Made by a program: the position numbers and the translations under genes. A model generated the notes under the pieces. The model was given only the letters and a program-made list of their open reading frames with translations, was not told the origin of the DNA and did no database searches. 64,000 bases of DNA from Bacteroidota bacterium (lineage in GTDB: Bacteria > Bacteroidota > Bacteroidia > Chitinophagales > Chitinophagaceae): contig JAEZDA010000037.1 of the NCBI GenBank assembly GCA_023433345.1, positions 53,271-117,270 of the forward strand, given 5' to 3'. This document shows, piece after piece, positions 43,297 to 51,900 of this stretch. Each line of letters begins with the position of its first letter. Positions within the stretch are counted from its first letter, which is position 1.

Positions 43297-43467
43297 TCAG
43301 CTGCGCCCTTTTCTTATAAGCCAGAACACGAGCGCTACGATTAAAACTATAATGATAATCGCCGTCCAAAAACCGGCCTTGAAAATTCCTTCCACCACTT
43401 CACATCCTGATAGTCCTGCCATTAAAGATACCAGCAGGGCCGAGATAAAGATTTGCTGTTGTTTCAT
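43297..43467 (-). CDS. Small membrane lipoprotein
   Basis: 56 aa, MKQQQIFISALLVSLMAGLS then GCEVVEGIFKAGFWTAIIII. A lipobox (GLSGC, Cys 22) and a second hydrophobic segment (about 34-50) ending in RKGRS. Similar short Bacteroidota proteins with the CEVVxGIFKAG pattern exist and are sometimes mislabelled cytidylyltransferase. Function is unknown. It ends at a bidirectional terminator. Confidence 0.75.
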   Translation of the reverse strand: MKQQQIFISALLVSLMAGLSGCEVVEGIFKAGFWTAIIIIVLIVALVFWLIRKGRS

Positions 43468-43492
43468 ATTTCCGTTTTTAGATTAAGATGGC

Positions 43493-44686
43493 CTACCGCT
43501 CGAAAGAGAAGTAGCTTGTTAATGAATGGGGCTTGCCCTGCACCTTATAAGACAAAATCTCTGCCGCAATATGACTGAATACTATACCATTACCACCGAA
43601 GCCAAGCATAAAATGATTTCTTTTATCACCATAAGTATCGATGTAAGGCATGCCATCCAATGTATCACCGAAGGTTCCGCACCATGAGTACTCCGGTTTC
43701 AAAGGAAGCGATGGAAAAAGCTCATGGAATTTTTTCAGTAATGTTCTTTCCTTCACCTCAAGCAGTTCGTCGCGTTTTTGAGGGTTGTAAAAATCTTCAT
43801 CTTCTCCGCCCACCATTATCATGTCGTCTGCACCACGGATATATAAGTATGGGTTAGCTGAATTCCAGTAAACCGCTTCACTCCCGAAGTCCGTTGCATC
43901 CGGATGCTTTTTACCACATGTTACGTATGTGCTGCGGAGCGCAACCAACCCGGGAGGAAGATATTCCTGCGATTCATATCCCGTTGCATGAATTACATGT
44001 TTAGCGGTTATCGTATTTCCCTCTTTAGTAAGTGCCACGATCTTGTTCTGTTGGAAATCAAGATTAACTATTGTGGTATTGCTGAACACACCGCACATTT
44101 TATGGCGGTTGAACTCAAGCAGGGCGTGAGTGAACAGGTAGGCATCAGTTTGTGCGCCACATTCTGAAAGTATTGCCGCTTCTGCTGCGAGCCGGAACTT
44201 TTGCATCAGTTCATCCGCTGTGAGAAAAGAAACCTCAAAGCCCAGCTTCTTTCGAATAAGATATTCCTCATTCATCATCTCTTTATCTGCTAAGCTTCCA
44301 GTGAAATAAAGACTCTTCCTCCTCTGAAATTTTTTCAAACTTATTTCTGAAGCTGTTTCTTCTAAATGATAAACTGCTTCCGTGCATACTTTATATATCC
44401 TGTCTGCCTTTTGAATACCTATTTTTTCTCCGAGCTTCACAATGGGGTCGTCGAGCTCATACAGAAGCATAGATGTACTGGCACAAGTGCTTCCCATTCC
44501 AATTTCCCGCTTATCAACAACTACGCAATCAAGGCCGAGCTTAACCAGACTATGTGCGGCGAGCGCCCCGGAAATTCCACCGCCTAAAATAAGAATGTCG
44601 CATTTTATGTTCGAGTGAAGAGAAGAAAAGGAATTTTGTTTTTCATACCGTGTAACTGAAAATGTTCTGCCGGATGTGAGGTCCAT
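43493..44686 (-). CDS. FAD-dependent oxidoreductase (DAO family)
   Basis: 397 aa. The FAD-binding Rossmann motif is DILILGGGISGALAAHSL (GGGISG at 35-40), followed by VVDKREIGMGSTCASTSMLL, the pattern of glycine-oxidase/glutamylputrescine-oxidase-like DAO proteins. A central substrate domain and the C-terminal GFGGNGIVFSHIAAEIL follow. It would oxidise an amine or amino acid with FAD. No Rieske domain is present. Substrate not readable. It sits 25 bases upstream of the small lipoprotein. Confidence 0.87.
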   Translation of the reverse strand: MDLTSGRTFSVTRYEKQNSFSSLHSNIKCDILILGGGISGALAAHSLVKLGLDCVVVDKREIGMGSTCASTSMLLYELDDPIVKLGEKIGIQKADRIYKVCTEAVYHLEETASEISLKKFQRRKSLYFTGSLADKEMMNEEYLIRKKLGFEVSFLTADELMQKFRLAAEAAILSECGAQTDAYLFTHALLEFNRHKMCGVFSNTTIVNLDFQQNKIVALTKEGNTITAKHVIHATGYESQEYLPPGLVALRSTYVTCGKKHPDATDFGSEAVYWNSANPYLYIRGADDMIMVGGEDEDFYNPQKRDELLEVKERTLLKKFHELFPSLPLKPEYSWCGTFGDTLDGMPYIDTYGDKRNHFMLGFGGNGIVFSHIAAEILSYKVQGKPHSLTSYFSFER

Positions 44687-44857
44687 ATATGAAAATAAAG
44701 TTGAAAATATATAATCCCGTTGTTTTTTGTGGAATTAATTGCTCATGCGTCAGGGATCTTTGCGCTTATAGTGTTGAAAGGCGCATTTGTTTTGTTTGGA
44801 ATGAAATTAGATTTAATGGATGGTGGTAATATTTTACAACTATTAAAATTTTAAACA

Positions 44858-45154
44858 ATGAGTAAAAAATTGTTAACCGGAGTGATGCTCGGAGCAGCAG
44901 CCGGAGCGATCCTGGGCGTTTTGTTTGCACCCGATAAAGGTTGTGAAACCAGGAAGAAACTTTCTCAGAAAGGTGGAGAGCTTGGAGATACACTGAAAAA
45001 CAAATTCAACGAATTTGGAGAAGTTATCTCAGAAAAGTATGAAAACATACGGGAAGAAGCTCAGGCGATGATGGAGAAAGGCAGGAGGACGGCGTCTTCC
45101 GCTATGGATAAAGCTCAGAACGTACGTGAAGAGACGGCAAACAAATTCTCATAA
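44858..45154 (+). CDS. YtxH-domain protein
   Basis: 98 aa. The N-terminal Gly/Ala-rich hydrophobic segment (LLTGVMLGAAAGAILGVLFAPDKG) is the YtxH signature; the rest is a charged amphipathic helix (KLSQKGGELGDTLKNKFNEFGEV). YtxH proteins are linked to general stress in other bacteria. First of a run of four genes on this strand. Confidence 0.88.
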   Translation: MSKKLLTGVMLGAAAGAILGVLFAPDKGCETRKKLSQKGGELGDTLKNKFNEFGEVISEKYENIREEAQAMMEKGRRTASSAMDKAQNVREETANKFS

Positions 45155-45181
45155 TTTACTAAGCCCGGAAACCAAATTGAA

Positions 45182-45544
45182 ATGGCAGAACAGTTAAAAC
45201 AGGTTCATACACCCAACCAGGAAGTTGAAGCGCTCTTCGACAGGGCTAACGATTATTTCGACACGAGGTTCAGATTATTCCGGTTGAAAGCTATCAATAC
45301 AACCTCGGATGTTGTATCATCTGTAACTGCAAGAACCATTTCCGCAGTCTTTGCCATTGTATTTTGGATCGCCGCCAATATAGGTTTTGCCTTGTTGTTG
45401 GGCGAATGGTTGGGAAAATCCTATTACGGATTTTTTATTATGGCAGGGTTGAATTTGGTTGCCGGGCTCTTTTTTATGAAAGCGGGAGGCCGGTGGGTGA
45501 AGGCCATGACAGCCGAAAAGCTCATTCAAAAAATATTTAAATGA
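45182..45544 (+). CDS. Holin-like (phage_holin_3_6) membrane protein
   Basis: 120 aa with two membrane segments (about 52-74 and 79-98). The layout matches the putative Actinobacterial holin-X/phage_holin_3_6 family, commonly found beside YtxH genes in chromosomes and not evidence of a prophage. No lysis genes are nearby. It follows YtxH by 27 bases and overlaps the next gene by 4 bases. Confidence 0.82.
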   Translation: MAEQLKQVHTPNQEVEALFDRANDYFDTRFRLFRLKAINTTSDVVSSVTARTISAVFAIVFWIAANIGFALLLGEWLGKSYYGFFIMAGLNLVAGLFFMKAGGRWVKAMTAEKLIQKIFK

Positions 45545-45948
45545 TGAAGATAAGTTCAGTTGAAGATCTGGATAAGGCGATCATCGAGTTGGAAAAGCGG
45601 AAGGTGATACAGGAAAGTATGCTCCGCGCCCAATTTGAAGCAACTAAGGAAAGCCTGAAACCGTTGAACCTCATCAAAAGTTCCTTCGCCAAAATAACCC
45701 ATACTCCGGAGGTTAAAGAAGGGGTTGCAAAAACCGCCGTGGGAGTGGGCCTGGGGCTTCTTACCAGGAACATGATGTTGGGTAAGGCCTATCCTCTGAT
45801 CAAATCTCTTTTAGGAAATGCTGTGGAGAAAGGAGTTAATAAAAGCGTGAACACGGGTGCAGAAACTTTGAAAGCTTACGGCACTGCTTTCTATAATAAT
45901 ATATTTAAAAAGAATAAAAATAACGGGCATCATCAAAGCCCCGCCTGA
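45541..45948 (+). CDS. Unknown protein of the YtxH cluster
   Basis: 135 aa. A charged helical N-terminus (about 1-60, VEDLDKAIIELEKRKVIQESMLRAQFEATKESLKPLNLIKS), then a Gly/Val-rich hydrophobic stretch (about 66-95). No family name is certain. The 4-base overlap (ATGA) with the holin-like gene indicates translational coupling, so the two probably work together at the membrane. Confidence 0.72.
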   Translation: MMKISSVEDLDKAIIELEKRKVIQESMLRAQFEATKESLKPLNLIKSSFAKITHTPEVKEGVAKTAVGVGLGLLTRNMMLGKAYPLIKSLLGNAVEKGVNKSVNTGAETLKAYGTAFYNNIFKKNKNNGHHQSPA

Positions 45949-46000
45949 AATAAGATCCTGACCGCGCGAATTATTTTTTAACAATTAAATTTCAAGCGTA

Positions 46001-46498
46001 ATGGAAAAGAAAAATCAAGGCCGTAATCCGGCACAGGAAAATCAGCAGAACAGAGGATCAAATCAATCAAACCAATCACGCGATACGTCTCTTCGTGGCC
46101 GTGAGGAAGAAGTAGTGAATCAACAGGATCAGCAGAGAGTAACTAACTCCGACCAGGGAGACACTACCAACCGTAATTCGGAAGGATCAAGGAGTTCAGA
46201 ACAAAGAACAGGTTCTCAATCCGGCTCAGGCAGAAGCAGTGAGCAAGGATTAGGAAGCGAGCAAAGAACTTCTACTGACAGAAATTCAGATCAGGAAAGA
46301 CGTGGATCTGAGCAAGGCCAGAGCGGTTCTGAAAGATCATCATCTGACAGATCAGGCCGTGGTTCGGAAGAATCATCAAGGGATGAAAGAACATCAACAG
46401 AACGCGATAGCTCAAGAAGCGGAAGCGAATCAGGAAATTCAGGCAGAGGTTCATCAGGAACGGGCCGTGAAGAATCAGATCAAAACCGCCGCGTTTAA
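46001..46498 (+). CDS. Highly hydrophilic, disordered protein (hydrophilin-like)
   Basis: 165 aa made almost only of Ser, Gly, Arg, Glu, Gln, Asn, Asp and Thr. No Phe, Trp, Tyr, Ile, His or Cys occurs in it, and there are only a handful of Leu and Val. Imperfect repeats of SxxRxSEQ and GSxxSSxxR type fill the middle. It has the composition of hydrophilins, which protect cells during drying or osmotic stress, and lies after the YtxH/holin-like genes. No fold is expected. A strong terminator follows. Codons are ordinary in that they end properly without internal stops. Confidence 0.7.
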   Translation: MEKKNQGRNPAQENQQNRGSNQSNQSRDTSLRGREEEVVNQQDQQRVTNSDQGDTTNRNSEGSRSSEQRTGSQSGSGRSSEQGLGSEQRTSTDRNSDQERRGSEQGQSGSERSSSDRSGRGSEESSRDERTSTERDSSRSGSESGNSGRGSSGTGREESDQNRRV

Positions 46499-46541
46499 CC
46501 CAAGGAGTTAATTCATTATTCAGCAGAATCTTAACGATTCG

Positions 46542-46578
46542 AAACGCAAAGTCATAATTTCAGACTTTGCGTTTTTTT
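46542..46578 (+). terminator. Rho-independent terminator
   Basis: AAACGCAAAGTC pairs with GACTTTGCGTTT over 12 bp around a 9-base loop, with seven T. It ends the YtxH-to-hydrophilin run. Confidence 0.9.
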
Positions 46579-46679
46579 ATGGGAGAATATGAATAATGGA
46601 TACTTTAAAAAGCAGTGATAAATTAATCAGGATCCATTAAAAACTTTCGCGCGAAAAGATCGATCGATTCAATGTTCAA

Positions 46680-48971
46680 CTAGAAAGGATATCCCAGGGC
46701 GATATTCAATACGAGGTTTTCTCTTCGCCAGGCGCCGCTTGCAAAATTTATTTCCTTTATCACCCAGCGTTCACCATCGGGCAGATAGGGTTTACGAAGA
46801 GGAATTCCAAGGTCAACTCTTATTAGTATCACTGTCGCGTCGAACCTTATCCCGAATCCTGATGCAACTGCAAGTTCCTTCCACCAGTTCTTGCTTAATT
46901 GTGCAGGCTTACCAAACTGGATGGTGTCCTTCGTCCAGATATTTCCTATATCAGCGAATACTGCTCCCTTCAATCTTCCGCTTATAGGAAACCGCAATTC
47001 AGAATTTGCAAGTAGTTTATAATCGCCGCCAATGATCTGGAAGAATTGTTGATCTTCAAGGGTGGGCCGGTATGAGCCGGGCCCTACCGAGCGCACCGTG
47101 AATCCCCGTATGGAGCTTGATCCGCCGATGATATATTGCTTTGTGAATGGCAGTAATGCAGAGTTGTTGTAAGGGAAGCCCAGCCCGACCTGCAACCTGT
47201 TGGCCCAATCTAAATTTGGAGAAAGGTTGCGCGTAAAATGGAAATCAAAATCTGTTTTTACAAATTGGGCAAAGGGAGTTCCGAATATTGTTTTCTCCCT
47301 GAACTCCTTCGCTCCAGTAACCAAGCCTGCAACATTACCGGCAACATCAAGGCTTGCTGAAAATATCCATTTGTTTCTATCTCTTGCTCTCGACGGACTG
47401 TAAGTATATGAAAAGTAGGTGCCGAGTATCGCCTCAGAATTAATGTTAAGCAACAATGAGGGCGAAATGGCCGCCTGTTTATAAAAGGAATCTGAAACAT
47501 TGCTTGCGCGAAGATAACTCACACTAAATGGGGCGAAAGTAAAGGATGTGTTTCTATTCGGCTTCCATGTGAAATCATAACGGGCATGCATAAGGTTTTT
47601 CGTATAGAACAATTGCTTTCGAAGCAACTCATAGCCAAGAACAATGCTCGTATTGGGCGGAAAGATATGATTCTCTTTAATGTCAAAAAAAGGAATAGCA
47701 TATCGCGGCATGCGTAAAGAAACTTCTCCCCCAATTCGAAAATTATTGTTGCGTCTTAATGAATCAGCATAAGAAATTTCAGCACTTACAAATCCCTTCA
47801 CACTTAGTTGTTCAGCTCCGCGGAATGCATTACGGTCTTTCCATGTTGCACTTAAACCTGCACCGATGTAATTATTTTCTTTAGAAAAACCGTCGACAGT
47901 AGCCTGGATGGATCGCTTTTTCGCCGGGGTGAGATAGTAATGAACATTCATTTTATGATTAACAGAATCGGCAATTTCAAACCTGTTTTTCACAAACTTG
48001 AATGAGCCGAGGCCTATAAAACGGTTCAGCGTTGCGTTTTGAGAACGGGCGCTGTAAACGCGGCCCGGCCGGTAAGTAATAGTATGGGCAAAAAGTTGCG
48101 GCTTAAACACTTTTTGTGTGTCACGAATATGCAAGGTATCGTATTGTATAAATCCGAATTTACTGGTATCTAAAGTTTCAGATGCAAGGGAGTAGTTAGG
48201 AAATACATTTATACGGTTGATACGGTAAGGATGTTTTGCAAACTCCGGCGTTGTTTCTTTGATATTCAGGAATAAGTTCACCGTTCGTGCTCCTGCAGTT
48301 GTATCCGCATAGGCCATCAGGTAACCGGGATTAAAATAATAGTATCCGCGATTTTTTAAAGAGAGGTCTATCCTGTCACGTTCTGCGGCTATTTCATCGA
48401 GATTGTAAGGTTTGCCCTTCTTTAAAAGCCCCCGTGGTTGCTGTTGGATACGCTGCAGTTGCTTCATCAGGGGCGTACTGTCGCTTACCCATGTGATGTC
48501 ATTAAGAAGATACTGCGGCTGCACCTGTACAGTATAACGGGCACGCATATACGTTTTTGAATTAACCGTATCTCCCTGTGCAGTTGAATGGAAATAACCG
48601 AGATTATCCAGTCGCCCGACAATATTCTGCGCCGTGTTTGGGGCATTCACCCGTGAGCTGAACACCGGAGGTTCACCAAGGCGCTTTCTCAGAAAAGCTT
48701 TCAGCCCCTTTTCTTTCTTCGGGGTGCCGATCTTATACCACCACCATACTTTCCAGGGTTGACCGAGAAAATATTTATTCGGTCTCGGCTGAATGGCTAC
48801 CGCTATTTCCTTTTTTATAGTTCTCGATTTCTTCTTTAACTCAGGATGCTTTTCAATTTTTACGGAATGTCCACGGTACAAACGCTCACCTGGCGGAAGG
48901 TACTTACTCACACTGCAGGAGCAAAAAGCTCCGGCAAACAAGATCAATATTATGCACAGGTTCCTGTTCAT
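46680..48971 (-). CDS. tamL: TamL-type BamA-family outer membrane lipoprotein
   Basis: 762 aa from ATG 48971 (MNRNLCIILILFAGAFCSCS), with a lipoprotein-like signal. POTRA-like repeats cover about 30-390 (the ERLYRGHSVKIEKH opening is typical), then the Omp85 barrel from about 400 to the end: GGSSSIRGFTVRSVGPG is the conserved lid-lock motif and NIALGYPF the last strand. In Bacteroidota, TamL is the lipoprotein version of TamA and pairs with TamB to move lipids or proteins between membranes. One base separates it from the upstream tamB stop. Confidence 0.9.
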   Translation of the reverse strand: MNRNLCIILILFAGAFCSCSVSKYLPPGERLYRGHSVKIEKHPELKKKSRTIKKEIAVAIQPRPNKYFLGQPWKVWWWYKIGTPKKEKGLKAFLRKRLGEPPVFSSRVNAPNTAQNIVGRLDNLGYFHSTAQGDTVNSKTYMRARYTVQVQPQYLLNDITWVSDSTPLMKQLQRIQQQPRGLLKKGKPYNLDEIAAERDRIDLSLKNRGYYYFNPGYLMAYADTTAGARTVNLFLNIKETTPEFAKHPYRINRINVFPNYSLASETLDTSKFGFIQYDTLHIRDTQKVFKPQLFAHTITYRPGRVYSARSQNATLNRFIGLGSFKFVKNRFEIADSVNHKMNVHYYLTPAKKRSIQATVDGFSKENNYIGAGLSATWKDRNAFRGAEQLSVKGFVSAEISYADSLRRNNNFRIGGEVSLRMPRYAIPFFDIKENHIFPPNTSIVLGYELLRKQLFYTKNLMHARYDFTWKPNRNTSFTFAPFSVSYLRASNVSDSFYKQAAISPSLLLNINSEAILGTYFSYTYSPSRARDRNKWIFSASLDVAGNVAGLVTGAKEFREKTIFGTPFAQFVKTDFDFHFTRNLSPNLDWANRLQVGLGFPYNNSALLPFTKQYIIGGSSSIRGFTVRSVGPGSYRPTLEDQQFFQIIGGDYKLLANSELRFPISGRLKGAVFADIGNIWTKDTIQFGKPAQLSKNWWKELAVASGFGIRFDATVILIRVDLGIPLRKPYLPDGERWVIKEINFASGAWRRENLVLNIALGYPF

Positions 48972-48972
48972 T

Positions 48973-51900
48973 TTATTTTTTTCTCTTCCGGAATAATTCG
49001 CGGAATTTATCATAGTCCATAGTTAACACAAAGCCTACACCCGTTTCCACAACATAACCATCCAGAATCACTTCGAACTGGTTCCGGCGGTACGCCCGCA
49101 ACATATACCTGCCATCACGGGATAATTTATAAGCTACTGTAAGATCAGGTATATAGCTGTTCCTTCCACCAGCCTTTGCTGCGGGATCTGCGCCCTCAAT
49201 ACCAAAGTTTTTGCCAACAGTCACCACAAGCCGGTCATTCATAAATGATTTGCTCAATTGTAGATTAAGATCTGTGCGCTGTCTGCTACCAAGTCCGCTA
49301 TAGTCCTGGTAAGAATTCAGGCTGAGATCTATATCAACCCCTTTTATCAGGTCACTTGCAATTTCATTAAGCGCAGAAGAAAGGAACTGGCTCACACTCT
49401 GCCTGGCAAGGTCATTGAAGCCGCTTTCATTGCCTTTGAAAAAATCACTGCTCTGCTCACCAACGAACCTGTTGAATAAAAGAAGTGAAAACACTTGTTT
49501 GTTGGTAGCTGATTCATCGCCTCTTATTTGAGCTAGTTTGTTTTCAATAGTGGTTCTGAGGTCTGGATTGATACGAGCGTTGGACTCTTCATCAGGAAGT
49601 TGAATGTCAAACTTTATTGTGGGTTGGCTTAATACCCCGGTAAGATGCATCACCACGCGAAATGGAATTTTCTGATTGAATGAATTAGCAAGAGCAGGAT
49701 CTGCCGAAGTAACCTCATTTGCAAGAAGATCACGGGATGAGGAATTAGCGATGTATTCCGCTGTTACATCAACGCGCGCATTCATAGGCTCACCGGCGAA
49801 AGTTATAGTACTGCCTTTTTGCAGATTAAACCTTCTTTGCAAGAACTGGTAGTTCAACACATACGATCCTTTGTCAAGAATATAATTTCCCGCAAGCACG
49901 ATATTTCCTCCGGGATCAACGCCCGCATTTAATTGCGCATCACCCTGCACCACCATTTCGTCGCCTGTTACCGGGTCTATGATGATGCGCATTATAGCAT
50001 CCTTACGCACTTCCAGGTTGAGGTTATAGTTCAGGAATTTTGCAAATGAAGGTCCACCAACTTCTTTTTCACTAAAGCCAACGCCGGGCTGAAGGATGGC
50101 CATTGTGTCCATGTCAATGAAGCGTACAATTGATTTGCTCGCGTCTTTATCGAAGTTCCTTTCCGGAAGAACAATTGTAACATCGCTGTTATCATTCAAT
50201 AAAACATCTCCCTGTATGTCCGGCGCTTCAGAAGTTCCCTTTATTGAAATATCAGCATCAACTGAAGCGAAGCCGTACAATTCGTTGCCTATTGCCCTCT
50301 GCACGTTTAGCACAATGAAGTCGTCAGCATTTACGTCGAGGTCGAAATCGTATCGGGTAAGCGTACGCGCTGTAACATTTCCATTCACTTTCATCTCATT
50401 GCCCAAAGAGTCGCGAATGGTGAAATTGTTGAGCCTGATATCAGGGTAAGACAGCCTGATCTGCTGATCATTTACCTGGTAGGGAGCGCCAAATTCCGTG
50501 AGCGCAAATCTCGTAGTATCGAAGATCAATTGCCCGTTCCAATGCGGGTTGCCAACAAGACCGTAGATGTCCATGTTTCCACGAATATTGCCGGATGCAT
50601 ATTTTAGCTGGCCGGCAGACAGCCCGGTAAGCGTGGCAGCATTCAATTTGGTTATGTTCACCTTTGCATCAACCACTTCACTTACGAGGTTGTAATTTGC
50701 AGAAGCCGATACATCGTTTTCATTTCCGGTTAAATAAATTCTTGTAGACACGAGCTCATCTGAGCGGTTCGCTGCGTAAAACTCCAGATCCCCAATAGGC
50801 TGGCTCATCATTTTAAAGCCCGACACATATGCATATCCTGTAAAGGTGGGCACCTGGTTATTAAGATCGTCTATGGTTAAGCGTGAGTCCATTGTACCCT
50901 CCATGAACAGTGTATCAGCATTTATGAAGGAACTGATGCTTCGGATATTGAAATTATCAACAGATACATCAATAGCGCTATTTGGTATTTCTTCCTGGCT
51001 TTTTATAATCAGCCTTGCAGTGTCGCTTGAAAGGGCAAAGTTGTGAACGATGATCCCATCCTCACCATATCTTATATAATTATCCGGCGCCACCTCCCAT
51101 TTTTCATAATTCAGCAAGGCGGTGTCTCGCAGTGAGAAGGTATAGGCTCCATTAGTTGTTCCCAAAGATCCTTTTAGGCCGAACCAATCCTTTTTGTTTT
51201 CGTCCTGCGTGATTGCTGAAAGAACCAGACTGTCATTCACGGCGTTGCCTTGTATCCTGGTTCCATAAAACATTTTGCCTGCGGCAGATAATGTGTCAGT
51301 TGACGCTGCATACTCGATCCTGCCATTTCGTGATCGCACATCAACAATAGCATTTGCGACCGTGTTGTTTCCATACGCTATGTTACCGGCATTTGCCCGG
51401 AAGTTAAACGCACTATCGGTGTCGGCTGATCGAAAACTTCCTTCAAGATTCAGATCTCTGTAGGTTTTGAGATCAGGCACAAATGCAGATATTAAGGGAT
51501 GCGATTCAATCTTCGCCGCAAATTTTACCTGTTGATCAGGGTAGGTGGTTGAATCGTTGGCACCGATATCATAATAGCCATCGATGTATTGAACAATTGC
51601 AGGAATTACCAGATCGTAATCGAACGCTCCGGAAGCAAAGGCATTCGCTACGTTGCTGGAAAGGGTGATTGAATCAATACCGTTCAAAGAACTTGCCTGT
51701 AAGAGAATACTGTCCAGCGGATATTTCTCATTTCGGAGTTTGAAACTGATTGAGTCGATCAGAAGCTTTGCATCTAGCTGGCGAGGCTTAAGATCATTTG
51801 CATTGATATTTGCCGTAAATGCAACATCAAGACTATCGGGATACAAACCTAATGCGTAGAGTCTCGCGGTATCCACCCGCATCATTCCTTCCACGACAGG

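Noticed and set aside
43262..43486. 74-codon plus-strand frame over the terminator
   Set aside because: It is the opposite strand of the small lipoprotein gene 43297-43467 and begins inside the terminator T-tract.
45182..45544. Prophage suggested by the holin-like protein
   Set aside because: No endolysin, capsid, integrase or attachment sites nearby; this family is common in chromosomal YtxH clusters.
46001..46498. Possible CRISPR or DNA tandem repeat in the hydrophilin gene
   Set aside because: The repetition is at amino-acid level with varied codons and no fixed spacing or spacers.
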